DNA of 64,000 nucleotides. Source: Lolium rigidum. Lineage: Eukaryota; Streptophyta; Magnoliopsida; Poales; Poaceae. Positions 32,771-43,494 of this stretch are shown one piece after another. The notes beneath the pieces are model-generated. The model was not told the DNA's origin and made no database searches. It was given only the letters and a program-made list of their open reading frames with translations. The stretch covers positions 249,290,124-249,354,123 of the forward strand of contig NC_061514.1 of NCBI RefSeq assembly GCF_022539505.1. The letters run 5' to 3'. Each line of letters begins with the position of its first letter. Within the stretch, counting starts at the first letter, position 1. The position numbers and the translations under genes were made by a program.

Positions 32771-34476
32771 TTTTTTGTGAAGATTACTACTCTACGAAGA
32801 CATCATGCGGTGATTTTTGTTTTAGCTGAATCTTCATTTGTAATTTACCTTTTGTTATCAGCTAGCATTTCGAGCTGGAGTAGTCTCTATACATAACGGA
32901 AAAGTAGAAAAAACTCTTTGCTTTAGATTTAGTTATACTTTGCGAGTATATTGACAATTCCAAAAAAAAAACTGCTCATACTTTTTTTTTCAAACATGAT
33001 TAAGGAGAAGATGGAAGCCAAATGTTGTAACAAAACACAGACGAGTCTTAGACTTTATCACCGCTGGTCAAACCACTTGATCTAGCCCATCGAAATTTTG
33101 ATTGGATGGTCTAACTCCCGCGGAAATTAAGTGCGGTGGCTTCAGTTAGCAATCTCTTTCAAGTTTACTATTGAATCGTGCACTCCTTTTGTATGCTCCC
33201 ACTTGCTTCAGAGTTCAAGACAGATTCTCCATTTTCTGCATGCCTCTTGTTTTCCCACTTCCCCTTTTCTTTGTAGGGAATGTCTGTTTGCCAGAGGGGA
33301 ATGCAGAAAACCAGGAGATGATGCTGATGCCATGAAGATCAGGAGAGTTCGTCAACCACAACACATGTGCAGGCCCCAATCATGTCCCTCAGCATGGCAG
33401 GCACCCTGCCCCAGCTATCCTGTATAGGATCCCGTGTGGTCACCCAAAATGCCGTAGTTGATACGTCGCTGATGGCGATAGACTGATAGGGTTACTGTAT
33501 GCATACATGGTCATCTAAATATATTCCATTGTTATGTCAGCTTTATTGAAAATGAATTCCACCGTTATGTATATACAAAATTTTGTACCGGCGAAGAACA
33601 GTAAATTGGTGTTTGGATGAACCGATGAATGCAAAAGAGTAAGCATGCCCATTTAGGTTCTCAACACAGATAAGTAAATGTAAAAAGGAATTCCTCTTTT
33701 ATCCCTCAGATGTGTATTTCTGACACATTAGCCTTCTAGGAAAATTTATACTGGAATCTCCATATACTAAGAAAATTTGAATCCCATGGCTCTACTCAGG
33801 GTGTAAAGGAATTTTGGTTTCATGACCCCCCATCTTTTCTCATTCCTATTCTTGTAAGTGGCCGTGTTATGATTCAATAATAAAGTTGCCTGAACTTCAA
33901 ATAAAAAAATTTGAACCCGGTTTTACCCCTTTGTAGCATTTTGCACGGACTAGATAGGACCAGCATATTAGATCGATGTGGTGTGATAACAATTGTAAAG
34001 CTCGGAGGGGTTGCCTTCATTTACTGATCATGTTCACCTTTGTCCTCTCTATGCTCCATTCCTTGACATCCTCTTGCTATCCTCTAGCCTCAACCATGAA
34101 AACTTGACCAACGGATACATATTAGAGGGTCTAAGGTTTTTTAAACGGGTTAAGCTGAAAGAATTTTCACTAGATTGGGTGATTGGTGTCACAAAATACA
34201 CAAAGTAGAGGGTAAGAAGTGTAATTCACTTTCAATGTAATAACGACTTAGGTCTAGTGCCATGGGTTCAAACACTATTTAGTTCTGAAAAACAAAACTC
34301 CAGTAGGTGGAGTGGTTCAAGGCCACCAACCTAGTTTTAGTAGAATAACGTCAACCTAGCTAGCTAGGTTCGATCCTGTACTAGAAAAAAAATCCAGTTC
34401 TATATGCCCAGAAGTTATCCTTTCATCCAATATATAACCACAAGTTGTTGCTAAGAATTGCACACTTTACATTGCA
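32771..34476. other. Intergenic sequence
   Basis: AT-rich. A 98-codon ORF at 33131-33427 is Cys/Pro-rich and unlike anything I recognise; it is not called. A possible LINE-like 3' tail (TTCAATAATAAAGTTGCC followed by an A-run) is at about 33874-33908. Confidence 0.4.
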
Positions 34477-35032
34477 ATTGGACATAAAATTATGCAATTT
34501 TAGGTTCCAAAAGGAGGGAATGTCCCCGTTTGGCTGAAATTACTAAAACCCCAGTCATGCTTCTTCTAAGTCTTTGGTTCCACGCCCATCTTATTATCCA
34601 CATTTCCACCTCGATCGCCGTACGATATATATTCAACCTGGCACAAACAACAGGTTCCAGAAATAAAAACATTACACAACTCACCCAAAAATCTGTTCAA
34701 GGACAGACAATATATACAATTCAACATAAAAACAAGTGTATGGATATCTTGATTCGGCACGAACCGTGGAATGATCTCTGTGAATAAGAACTATAGTTTT
34801 TGTAAACCCTACCAAGACATTGTGCTAGTTGCTATACTAGTAAGTACGGGTATTGAATAAAATTACACACTTTTCAACATGAAGTTTTAAGCTGAAAAGT
34901 TTGTTGATTTGGCACAGCGACTGAGTGTTATGAAGGTTCGGGGCAACCGAAAATTAGCAAAACTCTGTTTTTTTTATTTTACTGTATTGGTTAATTAATT
35001 AGTCAGAAGGAAAGGGAGTCGAATTGTGTATC
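34477..35032. repeat. Tandem duplication, copy A
   Basis: Aligns over its whole length with 35060-35674: GGAATGTCCYCGTTTGGCT near the start, CTTTGGTTCCAC, GTGTATGGATAT, and the end GGAAAGGGAGTCGAAT. The two are clearly diverged. I do not recognise the unit. Confidence 0.65.
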
Positions 35033-35059
35033 AGGCCTCGGCAGTCCCTGGCCATGATG

Positions 35060-35674
35060 TAATTAGACACAATTTTGTAAAATTTCAGGGTTGAAAAAGG
35101 ATGGAATGTCCTCGTTTGGCTAAAACTACTTAAACCCCTGTCATGTTTCTAAGCCTTTGGTTCCACATCCATCCCATTGTCCACATTTTCACTTCTATCG
35201 CAGTACAAAACATATTGAACCTGGCATAAACGACATGTTCCAGACAAAAAAACTTGGCATAATATTGAATTCAGATACCGACCAACTCACCAAAAGTCTG
35301 TTCGAGAAGGGGATACAATATAATTCAACATACACGCAAGTGTATGGATATTTTGATTCGGCATGAACCTTAGAATGGTCTCTGTAAATAAGAAGTACAG
35401 TATAGTCTTTTGTCAACCCTACCAAGGCATTGTAGTAGTTGCTAGAGTAATAACATGTCTATATTTAAAATAAAATTGCACACTTTTCAGCACGAAATTA
35501 TAAGCAAAAAAAATTGTGCTTTCTCGCAAAAAAAATAAAATTGTGCTGATTTGGCAGAACGACAGAATCTCATGAAGATTGATTTAGGGCAACCCAGAAC
35601 GAGCAAAACTATGTTTTAATTTTATTCTATTGGTTGGTTAATTAATCAGTAGGAAAGGGACTCGAATAGTGTGT
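35060..35674. repeat. Tandem duplication, copy B
   Basis: Partner of 34477-35032, slightly longer through small insertions. Both copies contain similar short minus-strand reading frames, but with stops, so a decayed coding exon cannot be excluded or shown. Confidence 0.65.
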
Positions 35675-36140
35675 CGATTTGTGGATGAGCGGCGGACAGG
35701 TCGATGCGCAGGGAAGCTGCAGACGTTAACGCATCGACACTGCACCACGATACGGAATACGTTCTGGTCTGCACGTTGTCGAGCGTAGCCCGAGCAGTAC
35801 AGTGGAAGCAAGCTTTCCGATTGATTATGGTGTCGCGGCTAGTAATTAGCCCCACGTTTAGTTTAGCTAATCAATCGGATTGAGAGGTACGGCCGGAGTC
35901 CTGGCGACCTTTTCTTGGGCGTTTTGATACGTTCAATGATTGCATCATCGCCTGCAAGCTTCCGAGAGAAGACGACGCCGGCTGGGCTGGGTCGTCAATC
36001 GTCACCCACCCAGACGTGCGGCGCACCAATAATTTTCTTGAGTGCGTCTGCGTGCGTGTGCGCGCCCGTCAGCTGGTAACGGTAACAATGGCCGCCGGAC
36101 CAGCCAGCAATTGCGTCCTTTACCCGAGATCGGTGTCCTC
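35675..36140. other. Mixed-GC intergenic sequence
   Basis: GC content rises here, with a TAATTAGCC-type inverted repeat around 35815-35880 (AATCGGAAAGC...AATCAATCGGAT), but no gene is supported. Confidence 0.35.
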
Positions 36141-36384
36141 GAGGCATGTACAATGGTGATCTCTTAGCAGTGCCACGTAGGATAAATACTGAGGTGGAGG
36201 AGAGAGAATATTGAAAAAAGGGTTTGCCTTCTCTTAGTTAAGAGATGATCATCTTAGCACAATCTCTCTCACCACAAATTTAGGAGTAGAAAATAACTCA
36301 TTGTACATCATGTTTTGTTGTTATATCTAAATTACGTGGCGTCGCTATGATAAGACAGTCTTATTAACCATTGTACATGCCCTC
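36141..36384. mobile_element. MITE with GCATGTACAATGGT terminal repeats
   Basis: 244 bp bounded by GAGGCATGTACAATGGT and its inverse ACCATTGTACATGCCCTC. AT-rich interior without coding capacity. No clear target duplication, so the superfamily is uncertain (Mutator- or Harbinger-like). Confidence 0.65.
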
Positions 36385-36799
36385 ATGTTTCGACGCAGCA
36401 ATTGCCGCAGCATTTGCGGATACTTTTAAAAAAAACATCTCATCAATTAAGATTTATATTAGAAAAATCTCATCACTTAAGAAGTTAATGTCTGTTGCCT
36501 AATCGGGCAAGGTTAGGGAACAAAAGGGTTACTCTGGCAGCGTAATAATAGGGGATTTGCTAGAGAACTGACTTCGTGTTAAATCTTACAGCATTTGATT
36601 TGCATCGTGATTCATGCTAATCATTAGTTGTAACTGAAATTCGAAAACATCATCTAACTAAGAACGAAGTTAGTTCTCAATCGACTGAGAAATAATCAGA
36701 CCCTAATAATAGACACTAAAGTGCTTCACGCCTGCAGCGGTTCAAAGTACAGTCTGCCCCTCCCCTAATTTTAGCTACAACAATGGATAGATACATTGC

Positions 36800-37765
36800 G
36801 AAAAACTCTTGAGTTGCGAAAGCTCCCAAGAGACTAGCATGATAACATATGTGGAGGATTTTCTATCTAGTGCCTTTAGGGTAGACGAAAGAAAGCCACC
36901 AATCCTTAACCATACCGAGGGTGGGTGTCCCATAGAGATATGTCCACCAAAGCAAGTCCGACTAAAAAATGATTGAGTTCCAAATCAGTTTGGAGTAGAT
37001 GCACTTAAATAGGAGGTGTGACACGAATTCAGGCTCTCTCTTGCATGATTGGCAAGCCCCACAATTTGGCCACCCTTACTTTTGAAGCCGGTCAGCCGTC
37101 CATACCTAGTCTTGGATAATGAGTCGTGCTAAAGTTTGCATTTAGGAGCGGCCCAACTTTTCCACGCCGCCTCCGGCATGAAAGAGTTTACGATGCCCTC
37201 GAATTGGGCCTGATATGCCGAAACCGCCGTGTAAGATCTGGAAGTGGTGAATTTCCAAATGATGTCATCCGGGGTGCCCTCGGTAAGTTGAACCTAGTTT
37301 ACCCGCATCGAAAGGACTACAAACTCGGCAATGTGACGAGTCGTTACACCGTTATTGGTGTTTTTTAAGGCTAACCGTTGTTGGTGTTGATATGGAAATC
37401 CAAAAAGCTTCATGCATGCCCTGGCTAACCGTGTGTTCTTATTCTTAAATTGACAGTGCTATGTCCTTTGGCTTCCTGCCTTCTAGCCAAGGCGCATGCC
37501 AAAAAGCTTGCAATACGTCCATCTCCAATAGTGATGGCAGTGCCGCAAGAAAACATCCATATCTTCTTCATCACATGGGTGATCAGTTCCAATCCATGCC
37601 TTTAAGGGTCTTTCCAACGTAACCATGGCCACTGTAGTTTCAAAACTCTCGCAAATTTGTCTAGGTCAGTGATGTTGAGCCCCCTTACTTTCTTTAGGCC
37701 TACAAACAGTTTTCCAATAACTTTGCATTCGCCACCCGACACCTTTTCTGTGCCCGCCGAGCTTT
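36800..37765 (-). pseudogene. Degenerate LINE ORF2 (post-RT and zinc-finger region)
   Basis: Minus-strand pieces in several frames match plant LINE ORF2 downstream of the polymerase motifs: LDKFARVLKLQWPWLRWKD near 37650, TITIGDGRIASF near 37540, then a zf-RVT-like part (KLFAWLI..RVWTADRL, WPNCGLCQSC) near 37040-37100. Many stops and shifts. It is an old fragment about 1 kb upstream of the VUP1-like gene. Confidence 0.65.
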
Positions 37766-38236
37766 TGAATCATGAGCACGTCTTCATCGTTGTATGTTAA
37801 CATAATTACTCACAACAAGAATTATGAAACCGGATGGGGTATATTTTGTAACACTGACCTTGATGATCATGGATGACCCGCGAGCAGGAGGCAAGGAGCA
37901 ATGTAGGCCGAGCATGACAGCGGAGGCTCGACTCCAGCTAAGGCGGAGCTCAACCAAGCTTTGGAGTTAAATCGGATGCCGACCCAACGTGATATTATGA
38001 TTTAATTATTTTTAGCTGGTCTAAGAAAACAGTGAATACTGCTATTTAGCTGGTCTAATAAAACAGTGAATGCTGCTACGGACGATAGAGAGGTTATTGA
38101 TTGGGTCGGCCAGCTTCTGAAACCAATGCAAGTGTGAAATATTCTTCGTCTCCGTGTAACGGAAATAGTACCATCTGACTGTTGATTTGAACGCCCCAAC
38201 CACCTCTCGCTTTCCCCTCCCCGTGATGTCATGCAG

Positions 38237-38237
<1 letters not shown>

Positions 38238-38306
<69 letters not shown>
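38238..38306. repeat. (CT)n microsatellite in promoter
   Basis: About 34 CT dinucleotides end just before the TATA box of the VUP1-like gene. GA/CT tracts in plant core promoters can bind BPC-type GAGA factors; that role is inference here. The ORFs of alternating Ser/Leu or Arg/Glu across it are artefacts. Confidence 0.9.
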
Positions 38307-38309
<3 letters not shown>

Positions 38310-38311
38310 TG

Positions 38312-38318
38312 TATATAA
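38312..38318 (+). promoter_or_regulatory. TATA box of the VUP1-like gene
   Basis: TATATAA lies 104 bp upstream of the ATG, right after the (CT)n tract. It implies transcription starting near 38340-38350 and a 5' UTR of about 75 nt. Confidence 0.6.
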
Positions 38319-38421
38319 GCAGGCTGTCTCTCTCTCTTTGCAAAGCTATTCCTCCTTCATTCATAAAAGCAAAACTTGCAGTTCAGCTTTTTCTTCTGCT
38401 TCACCCTGAACACATCAAGCC

Positions 38422-39264
38422 ATGGATGATTTAGTTAGCAGCTCGTCTTTCAAGAGTGACCTCAGCTGCAGTGAAGCGGAGGCTCAACCAGAGGAAAGTT
38501 CTTGGACCGGTTACTTTGTTGATTTCATGATGTCCGAGGAGGAGAAGAAGAGGCAAGAAGCTTCATATTGCACTTATGATCAGGGGGAGGAGGTGGTGGA
38601 CGAGGAGGAGAGCTCTATGATCTCCGACGCCGCCTCCCTCGCTCCCGCGGCGTTCACGGACAGGTACAAGGGGCTGAAGAAGCTCAAGAAGAAAGTCTTC
38701 AAGGCACTGGATCATGATGATTCCTTGGAGGACACTGCAAGCTCTCCTGTAAATAGCCCTAAGGTATGGTATAGCTACAATAGGCTTCACTTTCGTTATC
38801 AAAACTAGAGAAGTATACATGGTTGATCTGAATTTTGCCTGTTTTGATTTGTCCTTTTCAAGGTCAGTGCTTTGTCACAGCTGGAATTCAGCCCTAAAAG
38901 GAGGTGCAATGTTAGGGACCTCGCCAAGGTAACTCAGTTTATAATTCCTTAATTGATTGGCGTGTTCTTCAGATGGTGTACAAGTTATGTATACACCTGT
39001 TTTTATTTCAATGAATCTTTTACTTACCTAGCAGTAAATAATTTGTATTTAATCTCTTTTTTTCTTGTTTTTCTTACATTAAAGGGGGTTGGGATTGGAT
39101 ATGATCACGGAAGAGAGGGGATGGATTATGAAGATGCAGGTGAAATGATGAAAGGAGTGAGATTTCTTGATCAGAGCCAGAAGGGTATAGCTCCATGTGC
39201 AGAGCTCAAGGACAAGGGGCTTTGTTTGGTTCCATTGTCCATGTTGCTGAATTACCAGGGTTAA
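38422..39264 (+). CDS. VUP1-like (vascular-related unknown protein) gene, three exons
   Basis: Exons 38422-38763, 38863-38928 and 39085-39264 join in phase 0 at GT-AG introns to give 195 residues. Seen in the protein: an EESSWTGYFVDFM segment (residues 24-36), an acidic stretch, SSMISDAASLAP (64-75), a Lys-rich patch (83-94), DDSLEDTASSPVNSPK (99-114), a basic exon 2 (FSPKRRCNVRDLAK) and the C-terminus KGLCLVPLSMLLNYQG. This order of blocks is what I recall for the plant VUP1 family (Arabidopsis VASCULAR-RELATED UNKNOWN PROTEIN 1), linked to xylem development and hormone signalling with unknown biochemistry. No signal peptide or membrane segment; the basic patches fit a nuclear location (inference). 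The start is the first Met after a TATA box and short leader. This is the only intact host gene in the window. The isolated 128-residue frame that reads into intron 1 is not the real product. Confidence 0.85.
38764..38862 (+). other. Intron 1 of the VUP1-like gene
   Basis: 99 bp, begins GTATGG and ends TTTTCAAG, AT-rich as usual for plant introns, phase 0. Confidence 0.8.
38929..39084 (+). other. Intron 2 of the VUP1-like gene
   Basis: 156 bp, begins GTAACTC and ends in a T-rich stretch with TTAAAG, phase 0. A 5' donor and pyrimidine tract are evident. Confidence 0.8.
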
Positions 39265-39742
39265 CTAATTCGAGACTTATAAGGCCGTGTGTTTGGAACG
39301 CAACATTTTCCGAATCTCGTCTGAATTGGGATACTGCTTCCTGTAATTCCTTCGAAGTTTCTGTGAAACTTCTGCGTTCCAAAATTTTAGTTGAGCATGT
39401 GTGTGATTTACACTGTACAGACATGCATGCATTGTCTGTGGGATAATTGACCAAGAACATACAGTGTGGTGATAGATACTGTGGATATTTTATTTCACAA
39501 AATATAATATATGTGAATACTATCACAGCTGCTGTTGCCGCCTCCTTGTTTATTTGTCGTCCTAGTTTTCTTTCACCTAGCCCTCAAAAGAAAAAGTTTT
39601 GTTTCACCTAGCAGCTTCCAAATTGTGATAGAAAATATAGATCGATGGAGCTCGGTAAAAGTCACTCGCTTTGTGTCCTAATAAAAAAACAAAATAATTA
39701 GATATATCTTATAACCAAATAAAAGAAGAATCTACCTAATTA

Positions 39743-39831
39743 AAGGATGGGATCTACTAGGGCTGCGTGCATCAATTGATGCAGAGGTCGGGCTCAGCCC
39801 CCATTTCGAAAAAAAAAGGATGGGATCTACT
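39743..39831 (+). mobile_element. 55-bp LINE 3'-tail insertion with 17-bp target duplication
   Basis: AAAGGATGGGATCTACT occurs at 39743-39759 and again at 39815-39831. Between them is only the extreme 3' end of a grass LINE (ATTGATGCAGAGGTCGGGC and on) ending in an A-run. This is a severely 5'-truncated retrotransposition event. Confidence 0.85.
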
Positions 39832-41030
39832 GTATATCAACGGAACCCTCATTGATGCATACGCTGCATAGCAAAGAGGCGATGTAATACCAAATACCAA
39901 CATTATTAGTACTTAAAAATGCCTAATTACACGATGGGAGTGTCCAGGGATCTGGCTAAAGTTTTTTGAGTTCTCTAAAATTCTTCTGTTTCATAAGTTC
40001 TAAATTCGTGGTGAGGCCGCCCATCTTTTTGAATACTGACATTGCCCTCGCTTTGGTGTCACATGTACGTGTTCGATAATATAAAGTGTTTGTTGTTTCC
40101 ATACCGGCTGGTGCACTGGCATATCATCATGATCAAACGGGCTATCTACCTAGTACCTACTCACTTGTGTTCATCATATATAGCTACCTTACCATCTATG
40201 AGTGGCTCAGTTTACCAAAAGTTTCAATTGATATATATATACCCACGACTTCGCATGCCAAATGCCAATGCATACAATGAAGAAAGAATACTGCGTTTTT
40301 TTTTCCTTTTCCACAAGGAATTCTTTTCAGAGTTCTCGTTCTGCATAGAAATAAATTCGAGGTTTATAGAAATAAGGGGAGCGAAAAAGGATACAATTAA
40401 GCAAGCTACTTTTTGGAATTGATACAAGTGGATATACATGAATAATGCAATTGCCTTTGCATGAGCTCATGCATTCATGAACAAGGCAGTTAGAATGTAG
40501 CTTTCAGGAAGCAAGTAGTTAAGGCTTGACTGTTGCAAAGGATTGAAAAGGCTAAAAGACTTGCTAACAAACCAATTAAATTGAAGGCCGAGGCCTCTCC
40601 CTGATTGACAGCTTCAGCTTATCTTCATGCTAGTAGAACATTACTTTCAAGCTCCATATGTTTTGTACCTTATCAATCATAGGCGATGAATTTCAAACAC
40701 GAAATCTCTAGAGTTATATATTTGTAGCATTCTGTTGCACTTTTGCATGTTTCTGAAAATATGTTATCCTCATTACCATCAAAACACATATTTGGTGTAT
40801 AAGCGTAGGACAACACTGCTAAAAAGTTTTTATTAGGTGTATAAGCCTAAGACAATACATATTTAGTATTGTAATAAAATCAAGCATGCTATAATTTCTT
40901 AACAAAAAATGTAACATACGCCAAGAGAGCATGAAAGATAAATCCCGCTCTAAAGAGTAGATTGGCATTATAATTCGCTCTTGTTTTCTCTTATGGCCCT
41001 ACTCATGGCAAGTTAGTCTGTTTTCAGCTC
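39832..41030. other. Intergenic sequence, nothing identified
   Basis: AT-rich, short ORFs only (longest 126 codons at 40042-40422, no recognisable similarity, so not called). A small direct repeat TAAGCSTARGACAA at about 40801 and 40842. Confidence 0.4.
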
Positions 41031-41039
41031 TCTTTTTTT

Positions 41040-41885
41040 CTTGGAAAAGTGGAATGAAACCCCAGCCTCTGCATCAATTGGTGCATAAACAACCCTTTTA
41101 TTGCGAAATCTTAAGGATCAAAATTTACAATTCATGGATCGCTCGAAGTGGCAACAAAAGATAAGCCAACGAAAGATTAAAACACATATAGCGTTTAAGC
41201 AACATATAATATGTTAGCATTACCACCAACCAACCTAGGTGTACATAGCATGTGCACCCATCTCCTGACAGCTGCATCCATTATCCATAGACTCCCACTG
41301 CGCTTCCGAGAGAAGAAAATGTCATATGTACCTCCAGTGTGAGGTCGTATGAACAACTTGCAAAAATTAACATTTTTAGTGTCGTTAAAAACCAAATCAT
41401 TCCTGCAATTCCAAATAGTCCAAAGAAAAGCACAAACCCCCACAGGATCCGTGTCTTTAACTTGGTGACAGTATCCATGCTCTGTTAGCTTGTTTCCCAT
41501 CTTGTGTTGCATTACCCTTTTCCACTGATTTCGACTTAGGCACTTCATTATTTTTTGGTCCCTTCCCTACTTGATCAGTACCATCCTTATGTCCCTCCTC
41601 TTGAGGTTTATCATCTTAATCGGGATTGGCCTCTTGCACAGGAACATCATTAGTTGTAGAAACCACAACCCCTTCTACCTCACAAATAATCCCAAAAGCC
41701 TCGCCATCATAAGTATGGTCAGTGCCTTCAGCAATATGTGCCAGACTCGTCATCTCAACCAACATCCAAATCAGCACATGCTCTCTATTAAAAAACATGT
41801 ATACTTATTTTATTTTCCCGATAAAAGAGCCCAACGCAAACAAAGCCAAGTAATCACATCGTAACTTATATTAATATTAATATAC
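41040..41885 (-). pseudogene. Internally deleted LINE (ORF1 tail joined to ORF2 tail)
   Basis: Reading the minus strand from the right, an acidic ORF1-like C-terminal region (about 41798-41560; AEGTDHTYDGEAFG, then EEGHKDGTDQVGKGPKN) is followed at once by an ORF2 C-terminus (41548-41195, WTIWNCRNDLVFNDTKNV). Then comes a 3' tail with TTGATGCAGAGGCTGGGG and an A-run (about 41035-41090). Reverse transcriptase is missing. The ORF1 assignment is by composition and position, so less certain than the ORF2 part. Confidence 0.6.
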
Positions 41886-41953
41886 GGGAACTCTAACCCA
41901 CACCTCCTCTAACTGAAACTTATCCACTGCCAAAGATGACCGCTCCTCGAAGA

Positions 41954-43494
41954 GAAAAAAGGGTGTATCAAGTGACAAAACCGTTTCGCCCCTCGCGTCG
42001 CCTCCTCCAGGCGACCGGGGTGGCGAAACCCTAGCCCTGCGCCGCCGCCACCCCCTCCCTCTCTCTCCCTAGCCTCGCCGCCCCCAGAGACGCCGCTGGG
42101 CTGTGCTCACGACGCCGGTGAAGGGGGCAGCGGGGATCTGAGCTCTCGGCTCCCCCCGCGGTTGCTAGATGGAGGATATCCGCGCGGGGTTTGCCATGAC
42201 CGAGGCGGCGGCACGACGAGCTTCCCCTTCGCGGGTGGGCTTGGCTGGCGGCTTCTCCGGTGGGGGCTCGGGATCCGAGGCGGCGGCCTCTGGTGATGTG
42301 GCGGCGTGGGCTCTGCGGCGAGTGGCGCGCGCGATGCGGGTCCTCCTCCTCGACTGTGTGGACGGCGGGGAGGCGGAGGGTGCTGGACGTGGTTTGGGGG
42401 CCGCGGCGTCGGTGCCCCGGACCAGATCGGAAGGATGGCAACTTCCCCCTTCGTTTTGGCGCGCCTAACCCCCCCGGCGTCGAGCTCCGGCGGTCTTTTG
42501 GCTGGCGGATCTGATGCCGGGCGGAGTGTTGGAGGTGGTGCAGATTCCGGGAGAAATCCCTGGCTGGCTGGGTCAGCCGCGACGGTGGCAACGCCCGTGG
42601 GTGCCGCATTCTTCCTGGAGCGCCGTCGAGGTATCTTGCCCCCTCCCTTCCCCTTCCTGATATCCGGGAGAAATCCCAAATCCTTCGGATTGGGCGGCAG
42701 CGACGCCCCGTGCGCCGTCACCTTCCTGAAGGTGTCGCCTTGGGTCAGTTGGGGTTGTGGGTGGCGCTGTGTTTGGGGGTCGGAGCCGTGGTCGTGGTTT
42801 GGGTGGTGGTGATGATGCTGAGCTCGTGGGTCGGGCTCCTGCAATCCCTTTGGTTGCTCGCTGGTTCGTGCTCTGCACTCGCTCGGGTGCGAGGTTGTGG
42901 GACGACAGGAGCACGGTTCTTCTCCCTTGCAGGCGATGCCCCGGGGCTCGGCTATGTTACCTCTCGTTTCCTTCATAGCTCCTTCTCTTCAGCGTCCTCG
43001 CCCTGCAGCTTCGTCTCTTCATGTTCGGTGCCGCGGTCGGCGGCAAGGCTTCTCGTGGTTTGCTCGACGCCGCGTTCGGGTGGGCTCTGGTGTTGGCTCA
43101 GGTTGATACTCTGGTTCTTGTCCCTTCTCTGCTCTGGGTGAGCGTGTCCCCATGGGCGGCGGTTCGGCGCTCTTCGAGCCAGGGCGAGGGGGCAGGGGTC
43201 CCTCTCCGGCCATGGAAGAGAATGGACATGCGACGACTCGCTCTCTTGGTCCAGCCGCGAGTTCTCCCAAGCAAAGCTGATGATCCAACCCCAAGATTCC
43301 CCTTTCCCGCTCCCTGGTGTCGATCGCGTTGGAAGGGCTCCTCGGGCTCCAGCTAGTTTCTTGTTTACCTTATGTTTGCTGGTGTGTGTGTGAGTTGTAA
43401 GCTGTTCTTCAGCATCTTTGTAACTTGGCCGTGTGGCTTTATTGATTTAAAGCTGGGCACTTTGTGCCTTCTGTTTAAAAAAAAAGGGTGTATC
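41954..43494 (+). mobile_element. Non-autonomous LINE derivative with 15-bp target duplication
   Basis: AAAAAAGGGTGTATC is repeated at 41955-41969 and 43480-43494. The body starts near a GC-rich 5' region resembling LINE 5' UTRs (GGTGGCGAAACCCTAGCCC) and ends with GGCCGTGTGGCTTTATTGAT, a LINE-type 3' tail, plus an A-run. The 1.5-kb interior is GC-rich with overlapping ORFs on both strands (to 289 codons) of skewed Pro/Arg/Gly content, which I regard as compositional. No LINE protein domain is visible, so it would need enzymes in trans. Confidence 0.7.

Noticed and set aside
33131..33427. 98-codon Cys/Pro-rich ORF
   Set aside because: No recognisable motif, no promoter or splice context, AT-rich flanks.
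38002..38364. ORFs of alternating Arg/Glu or Ser/Leu
   Set aside because: Translation of the (CT)n tract; the same applies to 46440-46998.
42031..42976. 192- and 289-codon minus-strand and 168-codon plus-strand ORFs
   Set aside because: Overlapping frames on both strands of a GC-rich retroposon interior with skewed composition; no domain recognised.
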